DNA from: Bacteroidales bacterium
Lineage (GTDB): Bacteria > Bacteroidota > Bacteroidia > Bacteroidales > Marinilabiliaceae
NCBI GenBank assembly: GCA_017960905.1
Contig: JAGCYH010000032.1
Span: forward strand, 1-54,268
Direction: 5' to 3'
Length of the DNA: 54,268 nt
Under the pieces are notes generated by a model. The model had not been told where the DNA came from. It saw only the letters and a list, made by a program, of their open reading frames with translations, and searched no databases. Positions 37,532-46,635 of the stretch are shown here, in pieces; within the stretch, counting starts at the first letter, position 1; the number at the start of each line of letters is the position of its first letter. A program made the translations under genes and the position numbers.

Positions 37532-39034
37532 ATGACCAACTATCTGAAAATCAATAAAGCCGACAACGTTGCAGTGGCAATAGTGCCACTGCAACGCGGC
37601 ACAACTATATGCATCGATGGCAAACAGATAAAACTGCTTGCCGATGTGCCCGCCGGTCATAAGATTGTGATTAACGGCATTGCCAAAGGCGAAAACGTGA
37701 TAAAGTACGGCTTCCCGATAGGTCGCGCTAAGCACGACCTACGCGAAGGCGCTCTTGCCGACCACAACGACATACAGACGAATCTTGAAGGTCAGCTCGA
37801 CTATAGTTTGCTGAAAATCAACGATATACAGCCTTCGTTCGAGCCGCGCCAGCTACGCACGTTCAATGGTTACCTGCGCCCCGACGGTCAGGTGGGCATT
37901 CGCAACGAAGTGTGGGTAATTCCGACTGTCGGCTGCGTCAATGGCATTGTAAAACAGATAGTTGACAAAGTAAACGCCGACCTTGGCGACGTAGATTGCA
38001 TTGACGGTATTTTCGGCTTCCCTCACAATTATGGTTGCTCGCAACTGTCTGAAGACCACGAGAATACAAAGAAAATCCTGCGTGATATGGTTCACCACCC
38101 GAATGCGGGTGGTGTACTCGTTGTGGGGCTTGGCTGCGAGAACAACCAGCCAAAAGTGTTCGAAGAGTTTTGCGGCGATTACGATCGCAGCCGTGTGCGT
38201 TTTATGGTTTGTCAGGATGTCGATGGTGACGAAGTGGAATATGGTGTTAAAATGCTGAAAGAGATTGTTTTGCACGCTAAAGCGTGCAAACGTACTGCCC
38301 AACCGCTTTCGAAACTGCGCATAGGACTCAAATGCGGCGGTTCCGACGGTTTCTCGGGCATTACAGCCAATCCGCTTTTAGGCGAGTTTTCCGACTATCT
38401 GTGCGGCACGCAGGGCGGCACGACAGTGCTGACCGAAGTGCCCGAAATGTTTGGCGCAGAGACGATTCTGATGAAACGTTGCGCAAACAACAAGTTGCTT
38501 GCGCAAACCATAGACTTGATTAACGACTTCAAAAATTACTTTCTGAGCCATGGCGAACCCGTTGGCGAGAACCCGTCGCCAGGCAACAAGGCCGGCGGCA
38601 TATCTACTCTCGAAGAAAAAGCCTTGGGCTGCACACAAAAATCGGGAACATCGACAGTGCGAGGTGTGATAGCCTATGGCGAACGAATTGAAAATGACGG
38701 ACTTAACCTACTCTCGGCGCCAGGCAACGACCTTGTGGCTTCCACTGCGTTGGCAGCCGCTGGCTGCCAACTTGTGCTTTTCACCACCGGCCGTGGCACG
38801 CCTTTCGCCACCTTCGTCCCGACGATGAAAATATCCACCAACAGCAACCTCTACCAGAAGAAACCGCATTGGATTGACTTCGATGCCGGCGTGTTGCTGA
38901 CGGGCAAAACGATGAGCGACCTTTTAGACGATTTCATCGAAAAAATAATCGCCGTAGCCAACGGCGAGCTTGTGAATGCCGAGAAAAGCGACATTCACGA
39001 AATAGCGATATTTAAAAATGGCGTAACGCTTTGA
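37532..39034 (+). CDS. uxaA: Altronate dehydratase
   Basis: 500 residues. The N-terminal SAF domain (about 1-90) is followed by the large iron-dependent dehydratase domain with GCSQLSEDHENTKKI, LGCENNQ and LKCGGSDGFSGITANP. It dehydrates altronate to 2-keto-3-deoxygluconate, the substrate of KdgK. Last gene of the operon. Four perfect hairpins are within it: 37567-37596 (13 bp), 38093-38114, 38269-38290 and 38749-38771. Confidence 0.96.
   Translation: MTNYLKINKADNVAVAIVPLQRGTTICIDGKQIKLLADVPAGHKIVINGIAKGENVIKYGFPIGRAKHDLREGALADHNDIQTNLEGQLDYSLLKINDIQPSFEPRQLRTFNGYLRPDGQVGIRNEVWVIPTVGCVNGIVKQIVDKVNADLGDVDCIDGIFGFPHNYGCSQLSEDHENTKKILRDMVHHPNAGGVLVVGLGCENNQPKVFEEFCGDYDRSRVRFMVCQDVDGDEVEYGVKMLKEIVLHAKACKRTAQPLSKLRIGLKCGGSDGFSGITANPLLGEFSDYLCGTQGGTTVLTEVPEMFGAETILMKRCANNKLLAQTIDLINDFKNYFLSHGEPVGENPSPGNKAGGISTLEEKALGCTQKSGTSTVRGVIAYGERIENDGLNLLSAPGNDLVASTALAAAGCQLVLFTTGRGTPFATFVPTMKISTNSNLYQKKPHWIDFDAGVLLTGKTMSDLLDDFIEKIIAVANGELVNAEKSDIHEIAIFKNGVTL
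37567..37596. repeat. 13-bp coding hairpin near the uxaA start
   Basis: Arms CGTTGCAGTGGCA (37567-37579) and TGCCACTGCAACG (37584-37596) around ATAG, 36 nt into the gene, where an mRNA structure could affect early translation. Confidence 0.9.
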
Positions 39035-39089
39035 GAGTTCAGAAAGTACAAGCCCAAACGAATTATATTTTCCCCATTCCCTTATAAAG

Positions 39090-39127
39090 AGCTCCAGCCG
39101 AAGACCTTAAGGTCTTCGGCTGGAGCT
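39090..39127. terminator. 38-nt perfect palindrome between convergent operons
   Basis: 19-nt arms starting AGCTCCAGCCGAAGACC lie between uxaA (plus, stop 39034) and the GH43 gene (minus, stop 39147). There is no long T-run on either side, so it may be a bidirectional transcript-end structure of a non-canonical kind. Confidence 0.7.
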
Positions 39128-39146
39128 GTGAGTTTTGTAAAACGTT

Positions 39147-40268
39147 CTATTTCACGTAGTAGCGTTTGCCGAGTACGAGTTTGTCGCCACTGTCGTCAAC
39201 TTCCCACATTTGCGGTTTGCGCGGGCCGTCGTTTTCGACATGGTGAACAATGTAAATCAGTTTTCCCTCGAAGGTGCGGAACAACATGCCGTGACCAGAG
39301 TTATTGGCCAGGAATGGTTCTGGCTCCTGCACCCACGGGCCGGCAATGGTGCCCGACTGAGAGTAGCAGATGCCTTGCAGGTAGCGCTCTTTGCCCCATG
39401 TTGACCAGAGCATGCCGAGTTTGCCAGTCTGCGTGCGGAACATTTGCGGGCCGTCGGTAACCCAGCCGGGCATTTTCAGTCCGAAAGTGGCTTCGCCAAG
39501 GCTGTTCATCTCACCGCAATAGGGCGCTTCGGAGGCGCGGAACATTGTTACGGGCCAGTTTGATACGGTGCGTGTCAGGTCGTCCGACAGTTCAATGTAA
39601 TCCATTGTGCCATCGATGATTTGAGTCCACTCGTGGACGAAAATCATGTATGTCTTACCGTTTTCCTGATATAGCGTGCCGTCGATGCAGTCCCACTCGC
39701 GTGGCTGATAGTCGTAGCCTGGCGTGATGGCGAACGACGTGTACGGTCCTTCGACATTTTTCGAGCGAAGCAGATATGTCTGATTATGAGGCACATTGTA
39801 GCGTCGCGGAACTTGCTGTATGAGGTCGGAGTGGTCGCTCCAAGTGCCGGCATAGTAATAGTAATCGCCTATTTTGTGAATTTCGGCAGCAGCGGCGAAC
39901 CCGGCTTTCTGAAGCCATAACCCTCTGATATCGATGATGTTGTAAGGGCCTTCCCATGTTTTCAGGTCCTTGCTTTTGTACATTCTGCCGCCCGAACTTG
40001 TCAGGTAGTAGGTTTTAGTTTCGGGGTCGGGGTAGATGTACGGGTCGCTCATCGAGAGTTCGTCGAAGGTGAGCGTACGTACTTTGTTCATGGCTTCGAA
40101 CATGGCACGGCGGCGAGCCGCCATGCCTGTTGTGTCGGCGTTCTGAAATCCGCCGAAGTTCTTTTGACCAGCATCGGCAAGCGGTGCCTGCTCGCCTGGT
40201 AATACTTGTCCTGCGGCGCTTATGCTAAGCATAAGCGCAACAGATGCAATTAAACTTAACTTTTTCAT
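39147..40268 (-). CDS. Secreted GH43-like glycosidase
   Basis: 373 residues from ATG 40268 (an in-frame TTG at 40274 is discounted). Signal peptide to about SAAGQ. The GH43 fold is recognisable: MSDPYIYPDPETKTYYL holds the base Asp and DCIDGTLYQ the second Asp. The third motif reads WVTDGPQMF, with Asp where most members have Glu (EGP). Specificity unknown; arabinan- or xylan-active relatives are likely. Last gene of the GH9-GH43-GH43 operon, separated by only TTGATA from the stop of the gene before. An 11-bp hairpin lies in the signal-peptide codons (40216-40238). Confidence 0.85.
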   Translation of the reverse strand: MKKLSLIASVALMLSISAAGQVLPGEQAPLADAGQKNFGGFQNADTTGMAARRRAMFEAMNKVRTLTFDELSMSDPYIYPDPETKTYYLTSSGGRMYKSKDLKTWEGPYNIIDIRGLWLQKAGFAAAAEIHKIGDYYYYAGTWSDHSDLIQQVPRRYNVPHNQTYLLRSKNVEGPYTSFAITPGYDYQPREWDCIDGTLYQENGKTYMIFVHEWTQIIDGTMDYIELSDDLTRTVSNWPVTMFRASEAPYCGEMNSLGEATFGLKMPGWVTDGPQMFRTQTGKLGMLWSTWGKERYLQGICYSQSGTIAGPWVQEPEPFLANNSGHGMLFRTFEGKLIYIVHHVENDGPRKPQMWEVDDSGDKLVLGKRYYVK

Positions 40269-40274
40269 TATCAA

Positions 40275-42389
40275 TTATTTTTTATTCATAATAACAACTA
40301 CTTTGCCTTTCTCTTTGCCCGGAATCACTTTCATTTCGAGCGAGCCTGTAACTTTTGTCCCGACACCCATTTCGGTGAGGAATGCTGTTACGGTAGGTTT
40401 TGGGTTGGCTTCGTTCGAAATAAGCTCTTTTTCTGTGAGTTGGCCAGCCCAAAGTACAGGACCATACGAGTGGTTGAGAACCCATTCGCCCGGCTCGATG
40501 TCGTCGAACACATACTCGCTTACGCCGTCTTTGAGCATCAGAATCTTGGTGTCGGCTGCCTGACGGTAGCCGGGGTTGAAGCCTTGCGTGCGTTTAGCAA
40601 TCTGTATTTCGGCACCAGTGCCTAAAGTGCTCATCGACTGCTCTTTATAACAGTCCAATCCCGAGCCGAACGCCTCTACTTCGAAGAAGTATTCGGGCGC
40701 GGTGTTGAGGCTGTGAAGGTAGAGAGTCGTCTTGCCGTAAACGATGTAACCGTTGTAGAGTTTGTTTTTCTCAATGCCGTAGCGGACTACGTATCCGTCG
40801 GCACCAGGCACAGCGTCCCACAAGAGGTTGGCCTCGCGGCGGTCGGCTGAGTTGCGTACCACTTTCACATCATTTACTTTCGAGCGGAACATCTTTTTGG
40901 TGGTTCCGAAAACGCGCAAGTCTTTGATGCTAAATTTTGCTTTGTCGTAAGTAGCTATGTTAGTGACTTTTACGTAGCGTGCTTTCACCGGCTTTGCAAA
41001 TTCGGTGTAGTCGTGGCGCAGCTCCATTTTGTTGTCGGGCTTGTCGATAACCTTAGTCCAACGTGTTTTGTCGGTCGAAATTTCGACCGAATAGCATTGA
41101 TAGTGCTCGGGTAGCGGCTGAGGTGTTCCGAAGCCGAACCCACCACGTGCGGGCATCTCTGCGCCTATGTGGTCCCAGTTGATCTGAATGGCGTTGATGT
41201 CGGCTTCGCCGCCCAAATCGAGCAAGAAGTATTCGCCAGCGTCGCCAGTGGCTGCTGTCCAGCAGGTGAGGAAGTTCTCATCGAGAGCGTTGGCGGCCTT
41301 GTAGTTCTCGAATGTCGACGACACTTCGGCGCGTTTGCCAACAGAGAGCAACTGCCAATTGGTGTAGTTATCTACACCGCCCACGGGCCGTTTGTCGGGG
41401 TAGTACTGCGGATAGTCGCCAAGCACTGTGTTAGAGTACATTACGCAGTCGGCATCGACGGCGGTCGGATAAATGGCGAGCTCAGAGCCACGGCCCGCAC
41501 CGCCGAACTGCGAAGGTATCATGCAGATAGTCCACAAGTTGCCCTTCTTGTCATGGAAGGTACTTCCATGACCGGCGCCTACTTGGAAACCGCTCGTCTT
41601 GAATGTGAGCGGGTTATGCTCCGAATATGTGAAAGGTCCTGTCGGACTGTCGGATACGTAAACTCCATGCGAGTACGAGATGAACTCAAGTCCGATGGCG
41701 GCATACTGCAAGTAATACTTGCCGTTGTGCTTAGTCATCCACGGACCTTCAATCCACGGATACTCTTCGGGATAGTATTCGCGTCGGCCGTTGAAGATGG
41801 AATAAATGACATCTTCGGGTTTGCGAGCTTCGAAGCCATGGTTCCATATATCACTGAAAAACAGAGTTTTAGGTTCGTATTTTTCTTTGAAAGTAACAGG
41901 GTCGAGCTCGACAACTTTGAACGGCATAATTTGCGACCAGCCGAAGTACAGGTAGAGCTTACCGTCGTCGTCGACGAAGAGGTTGGCATCGCCGTAGCGG
42001 TCGCTACTGAGCGTGCCGCATTGCTCCCATTGACCCTTTTTAGGGTCAATGCATTTATAGACGTTCTTGTTGTTCATCGAGCAACCGATGAGCACGCCGT
42101 CTTTCTCAACCACCGAAACCACGCCGCCCGGATAGTTGGGCGCGTCGACGTAGGTCCAGTTTTTGAAGTCGGGCGAGTACCAGTAGCCTTTGCGGTGCGA
42201 CACGAAGAGGTAGTAGTCGTCTTGATAAATCAAGACGACAGGTTCGCCGCCACGGTAGGCGCGTTCGTTGCCAATGATGACATCGATAGGGTTTGCGAAA
42301 GTGTTTCTGACGGTGGCGGTTTGCGCCTGAGCCGTCAGAAACATTAATGCAGCGGCAAAAACCGCGATAGTTTTTTTAAGAGAGCTCAT
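40275..42389 (-). CDS. Secreted GH43 glycosidase with discoidin (F5/8C) and Fn3-like domains
   Basis: 704 residues from ATG 42389. Signal peptide to about TAQAQ. The GH43 domain covers about 30-340: GDANLFVDDDGKLYLYFG has the pKa-modulating Asp and WIEGPWMTKHNGKYYL the acid Glu. The first motif is GGEPVVLIYQDDYYLF, with Glu-Pro in place of Asp-Pro. Residues about 355-500 form a discoidin-type carbohydrate-binding domain (LLDLGGEADINAIQINW, KARYVKVTN), then an Fn3-like stretch. Middle gene of a three-gene operon with GH9 upstream. Hairpins are at 41071-41090, 41550-41572, 42028-42051 and 42216-42239. Confidence 0.87.
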   Translation of the reverse strand: MSSLKKTIAVFAAALMFLTAQAQTATVRNTFANPIDVIIGNERAYRGGEPVVLIYQDDYYLFVSHRKGYWYSPDFKNWTYVDAPNYPGGVVSVVEKDGVLIGCSMNNKNVYKCIDPKKGQWEQCGTLSSDRYGDANLFVDDDGKLYLYFGWSQIMPFKVVELDPVTFKEKYEPKTLFFSDIWNHGFEARKPEDVIYSIFNGRREYYPEEYPWIEGPWMTKHNGKYYLQYAAIGLEFISYSHGVYVSDSPTGPFTYSEHNPLTFKTSGFQVGAGHGSTFHDKKGNLWTICMIPSQFGGAGRGSELAIYPTAVDADCVMYSNTVLGDYPQYYPDKRPVGGVDNYTNWQLLSVGKRAEVSSTFENYKAANALDENFLTCWTAATGDAGEYFLLDLGGEADINAIQINWDHIGAEMPARGGFGFGTPQPLPEHYQCYSVEISTDKTRWTKVIDKPDNKMELRHDYTEFAKPVKARYVKVTNIATYDKAKFSIKDLRVFGTTKKMFRSKVNDVKVVRNSADRREANLLWDAVPGADGYVVRYGIEKNKLYNGYIVYGKTTLYLHSLNTAPEYFFEVEAFGSGLDCYKEQSMSTLGTGAEIQIAKRTQGFNPGYRQAADTKILMLKDGVSEYVFDDIEPGEWVLNHSYGPVLWAGQLTEKELISNEANPKPTVTAFLTEMGVGTKVTGSLEMKVIPGKEKGKVVVIMNKK

Positions 42390-42395
42390 TATCAA

Positions 42396-45002
42396 TTATT
42401 TATTAAGATATTTAGCAACTTCTTCACAAGCAATTGAAAGCAGCACATAAGGCGGCACAGAGCGTGTGCAGCACTCGTTTTCGCCCCAGAGGAACGGATA
42501 GTCGTCTTTGTGTTCGAGCAGGTCGGGTGCGAGCATGAGCAAGCCGGGCGCTATACCGCCCGGAATGACGGTGTAGTCGGCGCGGTTGTTGCCGTAAGCC
42601 ACTTTCTTGGTGTTGACGCCCACCGATGTTACAAACGATACGTTCGAGATAGGGTGGCAGCCATAAAGGAAGTTCAGACCATTGAGAATCTTCTCAGGAT
42701 CAACGAGTTCGGGGAACAGACGCCAAACGCGGTAGTAGTTGAGGGCGTTGAAAACGACCATTTCGTTGCCGCCCCAGCCACGGCCCGAGATGGGCACGTT
42801 GTATGGGTTGTCCTGTGCGTTGTTGAGCGTTTCGAGGTAAACAGGAACAACATCACGCACTTTCTTCTGGAAGTCTTTGTCCATATACGGATATACAGCC
42901 AGTGCGGTGCTCAGGTTGATGTATTTGCCATTGCGTGCAGTGCCTCCGCCCATCCATTGCGACATGCGCGGGTTTACAGGCATCTCGCGTGGTGTGAGAG
43001 TCTCTTCTACTTTGCTGAGGAAGAAAGTCTTGTATTTCTCTTCGCCTGTGGTGCGCCAAAGCTGAATGGCAGCCGTAGTACGTGGGTCGCCGCCCATCAT
43101 GCCGAATCCGCCCATCATGCCGCCGCGTCGTCCGGGGGCATTCAGGTTCGAGTCGGCTGAGTATTTATCCCACAGGTAAAGCGCTGTGCGAAGAGCGTGT
43201 TCGGCCGTTTCGGGTTTGTAAGGTTTCAGTGTGCGTGCGGCTGCCGCGAGAGCGGCAACCGACGACATGGTGCCCATCGGGTTGAAGTTGCCCGTGAACG
43301 CTACACGGTCGTCGCGTGTGCCAGAGTATTCGCCTTTCACTTCGAACATCTTGAGCGTTTCGTCATAAATCTTGCCGTCGGTCTGTGTAACACCATCACC
43401 AATGTGATGGTACTGGTGCATGTTGACTTGCACAATGCCCTGTGCCACAAAGCCGATGTTTTCGACCTGGGCAATGATGTTGAGCGCACCGTGCTCTATC
43501 TGTTGAATGACGTCGGGTACGCCGTCAGGACGGTGAATATCAACGAATTGCGTAGTCTGGTCGATGAAAGTTTCGTCGCGTTCGGGGCGGCAGAGCTCCC
43601 ACAGTTCAGAGAGGTCACTAGTCATACCCACAACAGTACCGGCCTGAATGTCGAAGTCGCCAGCATCGTACCAAGCGCCGACAGCCAATCCCGGAATGTG
43701 TTCCCAAGGTTTGTATTTGGTGTATGTCTCCGGACCTTGTGTGTAGCCGTCGTGCTGGCGGTAGTTGGTCGGCGCCTGGAGGGCGTCGTCCATGTTGGAG
43801 CGGCCGTGCCAGATGCGGTAAGCCTCGTTAACCTCCATGTGGTCCATCTGTACTGGCAGCCAAACGTCCATTGTGGTGTGCCATTTGCCGTCGTACACGT
43901 TTTTGTTTATCGGGAATGCGTTTGTTGTAACGCCGTTGTATTCAATGCAATACGAGCCTGGTTGCTTAACGTCGGTGAAGTCGATGAGCGCATAGTTGTA
44001 GCGGTTGTTGTACACGCCCCATTCTTTCACCTTTGGCTCAAGAGCCAAAGTGCGTTTGCCGTCGTTCTCGTAGCGCCATATTTTAGCTGTGGCGGCCACT
44101 TTGTCGTTTTTGTCGAGCTCAACGACCGAAACTTTCTTCTGTGCCGGTGTGTAGCCGATTTGCGAAACGCCGATGTTAGGTTTTCTGATCCAATTTGGGT
44201 CGCTGTAAGGCTCCACATACCATTCGAGCACCTTGCCGGTCTTGCCGGCAGGTAAGAACGAGCGAGCCACGAACGTGCCGTTTTGCGACAGGTTGCGGCC
44301 GTCGAAGAGGTTTATCTCGGTGTCGGATTTTATGAGCATTCGCAGGTTGTCGTTTTCGGGCGCAAGCACGAAAGTGTTTCCCTTCGACATAGGCTCGGGT
44401 ACGATGAACTCATTGCGTCCGCGGTCGTCGAATGTTGTCAGTCCGTAGAATTGTGGTATTTTTTCGCTTACAGGCTTCATTTGTGTGTTGCCGGCAGGGT
44501 GGCGGGGAAATATTTCCGACTGACCGTCAACGAGATACGTATGTCCGAAATACGAAGCCGGGAAGAATTCCAAGTTGAAACCGGCTTTCCCGACCAAATC
44601 TTGCGGAATAGGTTTGTCGAGCGAAACGGCAATCGTAACACCCTTGTCTTTAGGCGTTACCGTGAGTTTCGGCGACAGGTCGTAGTCGGCGTAGGCGAGT
44701 TGCACTTCGATGCTGTTGCCCACCACTTGGCGCGATTTCATTTCGGGGTAAATGTCCCACTGCTCTGGCGTGTTCATCAGCCTGACGCAGCCGCCTGTGG
44801 CGATGCGTTCGCCGCGCTGGATGATTTCAATGCCGGCTTCTTTCTCGTCGCAGAAAATGCCTTGGTACATATTGCTGTAAACCAACACATTAACGCCTCT
44901 TTGCTCAAAGTATTCCAAATCATTCAGCTTAAGCTCTTGGGCGTTAGCCCAACTGCTTAATAATGAAAAGAATACAATAGCTTTTAATGCATTTTTTTTC
45001 AT
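42396..45002 (-). CDS. Secreted GH9 endoglucanase / glucanase
   Basis: 868 residues with a signal peptide (cleavage near ANAQ). An N-terminal beta-rich part of about 270 residues and a CelD_N-type Ig domain (IGVSQIGYTPAQKKVSVVE) precede the (alpha/alpha)6 GH9 domain. Catalytic residues: Asp446/Asp449 in YDAGDFD and the acid in WGENEC (Glu841 or Glu843), with CHPISNVSFVTSVG before it. Family members cut beta-1,4-glucans such as cellulose, mixed-linkage glucan or xyloglucan backbones. First gene of the operon; the next gene starts 6 bp after its stop. A Gly/Met-rich insert (RRGGMMGGFGMMGGDPR) is unusual. Confidence 0.92.
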   Translation of the reverse strand: MKKNALKAIVFFSLLSSWANAQELKLNDLEYFEQRGVNVLVYSNMYQGIFCDEKEAGIEIIQRGERIATGGCVRLMNTPEQWDIYPEMKSRQVVGNSIEVQLAYADYDLSPKLTVTPKDKGVTIAVSLDKPIPQDLVGKAGFNLEFFPASYFGHTYLVDGQSEIFPRHPAGNTQMKPVSEKIPQFYGLTTFDDRGRNEFIVPEPMSKGNTFVLAPENDNLRMLIKSDTEINLFDGRNLSQNGTFVARSFLPAGKTGKVLEWYVEPYSDPNWIRKPNIGVSQIGYTPAQKKVSVVELDKNDKVAATAKIWRYENDGKRTLALEPKVKEWGVYNNRYNYALIDFTDVKQPGSYCIEYNGVTTNAFPINKNVYDGKWHTTMDVWLPVQMDHMEVNEAYRIWHGRSNMDDALQAPTNYRQHDGYTQGPETYTKYKPWEHIPGLAVGAWYDAGDFDIQAGTVVGMTSDLSELWELCRPERDETFIDQTTQFVDIHRPDGVPDVIQQIEHGALNIIAQVENIGFVAQGIVQVNMHQYHHIGDGVTQTDGKIYDETLKMFEVKGEYSGTRDDRVAFTGNFNPMGTMSSVAALAAAARTLKPYKPETAEHALRTALYLWDKYSADSNLNAPGRRGGMMGGFGMMGGDPRTTAAIQLWRTTGEEKYKTFFLSKVEETLTPREMPVNPRMSQWMGGGTARNGKYINLSTALAVYPYMDKDFQKKVRDVVPVYLETLNNAQDNPYNVPISGRGWGGNEMVVFNALNYYRVWRLFPELVDPEKILNGLNFLYGCHPISNVSFVTSVGVNTKKVAYGNNRADYTVIPGGIAPGLLMLAPDLLEHKDDYPFLWGENECCTRSVPPYVLLSIACEEVAKYLNK

Positions 45003-45099
45003 TTGTTGTACTGTTTTTGTTAATAAAAAATTGAAATGTTATATATAGTTTTTCGAACAATAGTCAATCGATGTGCCGAACGAATGTTCAATGCATTTA

Positions 45100-45107
45100 C
45101 AAAGTTA
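45100..45107 (-). promoter_or_regulatory. -7 element of the GH9-GH43-GH43 operon
   Basis: The complement reads TAACTTTG (TAnnTTTG), about 98 bp before the ATG at 45002, so the leader would be near 90 nt. No clear -33 element was found. Confidence 0.45.
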
Positions 45108-45160
45108 ATTTTTTTCTGATACAAAGCCATATTTATTCTGAAAAATGTGTTTTTTTTCGA

Positions 45161-45362
45161 AAAAAAAACGAGAGATTGCCATTTGGCAATCTCTCGGTAT
45201 AAGGGGCCGCAAGGCTGGATTATTTAAACTCCTATCGCTAGGAATTGGGTGCCATGTTACTTTGTAATCTTCCGTGCCCCGAAGGCAACCACTTGCGTGG
45301 TGAAGCCCGCCATTGCAACATTATAGCGTCGCCCGTGTTTTTTTTGTAATGTTGAGTTTAAC
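45161..45362 (-). ncRNA. Structured ncRNA candidate (possibly 6S / Bacteroidales-1 type)
   Basis: A 488-bp gap without a gene (45003-45490) holds a compact structured stretch on the minus strand, bounded by the porin terminator and its own intrinsic terminator: 13-bp perfect arms (45169-45181, 45184-45196) around TT followed by eight T. An 8-bp closing helix pairs 45354-45361 with 45224-45231. Inside are hairpins ACCAC-GCAA-GTGGT and TCCTA-GCGA-TAGGA with GNRA loops, TTAC-AAA-GTAA, and a GGGGC/GCACCC stem. GC content is much higher than the flanks. No reading frame fits. A rod with a closing stem recalls 6S RNA, but I cannot confirm the identity by eye. Confidence 0.65.
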
Positions 45363-45427
45363 AATCAAAAAATCCGTTGCGGCTTTTTTTCTGCTCCTCT
45401 TGTTCTTTGTTTAACGAAAGACAAAAA

Positions 45428-45459
45428 TAAAAGTTTGCATCGAAAGATGCAAACTTTTA
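45428..45459 (-). terminator. Terminator of the porin gene
   Basis: 14-bp perfect arms (45428-45441 and 45446-45459) around GAAA; both flanks are A/T-rich and on the minus strand it is followed by TTTTTGT. Confidence 0.88.
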
Positions 45460-45490
45460 AATATTTTTTTACAATTTTTTTAAGTTCTTG

Positions 45491-46594
45491 TTAGAAAGAG
45501 AATTGCAGACGAGTCTGTGCGAAGTGGCAGTCGTCGCCGTCTTTAACAGAACCGTAGATGTAGTTGAATTTTACATTTAAGTTCTTGTTAAAGAAATAGT
45601 TAAGGCCGAGAGTGAAGTCGGTTTGCTTGCCACATTCGAGGTCGTCGAGGTCGAGTGTGCTGATACGCGCGAGTATCTCGAGGCTCTTTGGCGAGGCGGT
45701 AGCCGCCAAACCGGTTTTCTTGTTATAGTTCTGTTTCTCACCGATAATCATCCAGCTTGTCTGGGCGTAGAAGCCTTTAATATTGCTGTCTTCCACTGCG
45801 TCGTCGTCAGATTTTACCGAAGCGCCAAGGTAGTGAGCCTCAGCGTAGAACTTGCCATGGGTGAAGATGGCTTCAACCTCGTAGCGTGTTGTGCTCTCGT
45901 GTTTCCACGACGGTGTTTTGATGAGGGCGTTGTTTTTGAGCACTGTTGTAGGCAGAATTCCGGTAAACGACACATTGTTAGGCGATTTGGTGAACATCGG
46001 CGCAGCGCCGATGTGCAGTATGGTCTGGTCGTTGACTACCGGGCGCCATATTGCTTTGGCTGCGAGCGAGAATCCCGCATCGACGTTCTTGCCGTTGTCG
46101 ACGTTGCCGTCGCTGAAGATGCCGGCTGTGAAGTTGAACGGGTCGGAAGTGTAGGCATACGAGAAGCCAATCTTACGAGCAGGGCAGATGGCGTAGTCGG
46201 CCGAGGCGTCTTCGACAAATTTGTAAGACAAACCGAGAGGTTTGGCGCCGAAAGGCTGGAAGTGGTTACCGACAGTCAGCGAACTGTTGTCGTTGATCTT
46301 GTAACCTATCCACAAGTCGCGGAACGAGATGGCTTTGCTTGCGTAGCATATTTCGATTTTCGATGAGAATTTCTCATCGAAAGTCGCCGACACACCAAGT
46401 CGGGTGTCGTTCATGGCAATGCCGTTGTGTTCGTCGGTGCCGTCGGGCTTGGCCAGGTAGGTGCCGATGTCGAAATTGGTACGACCGATAAAACGCATTT
46501 TCAGGTCGCCTGCGTCTGTTTTAACTGTGATTTGTGCAGTTGCGCTAAGTGTTGAAAACGCAATGGCTGCAATGGTTAAAAATTTAATTTTCAT
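45491..46594 (-). CDS. Porin (OprO/OprP-like outer membrane beta-barrel)
   Basis: 367 residues with a signal peptide (cleavage near ATAQ). Alternating strands typical of a barrel, for example FRDLWIGYKINDNSSLTVGNHFQPFG (the family's conserved helix/strand region) and ending in TRLQFSF with the C-terminal aromatic. Phosphate-selective-porin-type members allow diffusion of anions; the substrate here is open. It is monocistronic with its own terminator. A 12-bp hairpin with a 1-nt loop lies at 46358-46382 and a 10-bp one at 45994-46014. Confidence 0.85.
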   Translation of the reverse strand: MKIKFLTIAAIAFSTLSATAQITVKTDAGDLKMRFIGRTNFDIGTYLAKPDGTDEHNGIAMNDTRLGVSATFDEKFSSKIEICYASKAISFRDLWIGYKINDNSSLTVGNHFQPFGAKPLGLSYKFVEDASADYAICPARKIGFSYAYTSDPFNFTAGIFSDGNVDNGKNVDAGFSLAAKAIWRPVVNDQTILHIGAAPMFTKSPNNVSFTGILPTTVLKNNALIKTPSWKHESTTRYEVEAIFTHGKFYAEAHYLGASVKSDDDAVEDSNIKGFYAQTSWMIIGEKQNYNKKTGLAATASPKSLEILARISTLDLDDLECGKQTDFTLGLNYFFNKNLNVKFNYIYGSVKDGDDCHFAQTRLQFSF

Positions 46595-46635
46595 ACAATT
46601 ATAAAATTAGATATAAAATAAATGGTTAAGATTCT

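Noticed and set aside
45197..45362. tRNA, tmRNA or SRP RNA in the 45.2-kb gap
   Set aside because: No cloverleaf with anticodon and T-loop, no tmRNA tag frame and no SRP GNAR/GGAA domain could be found on either strand; only a general structured ncRNA is claimed.
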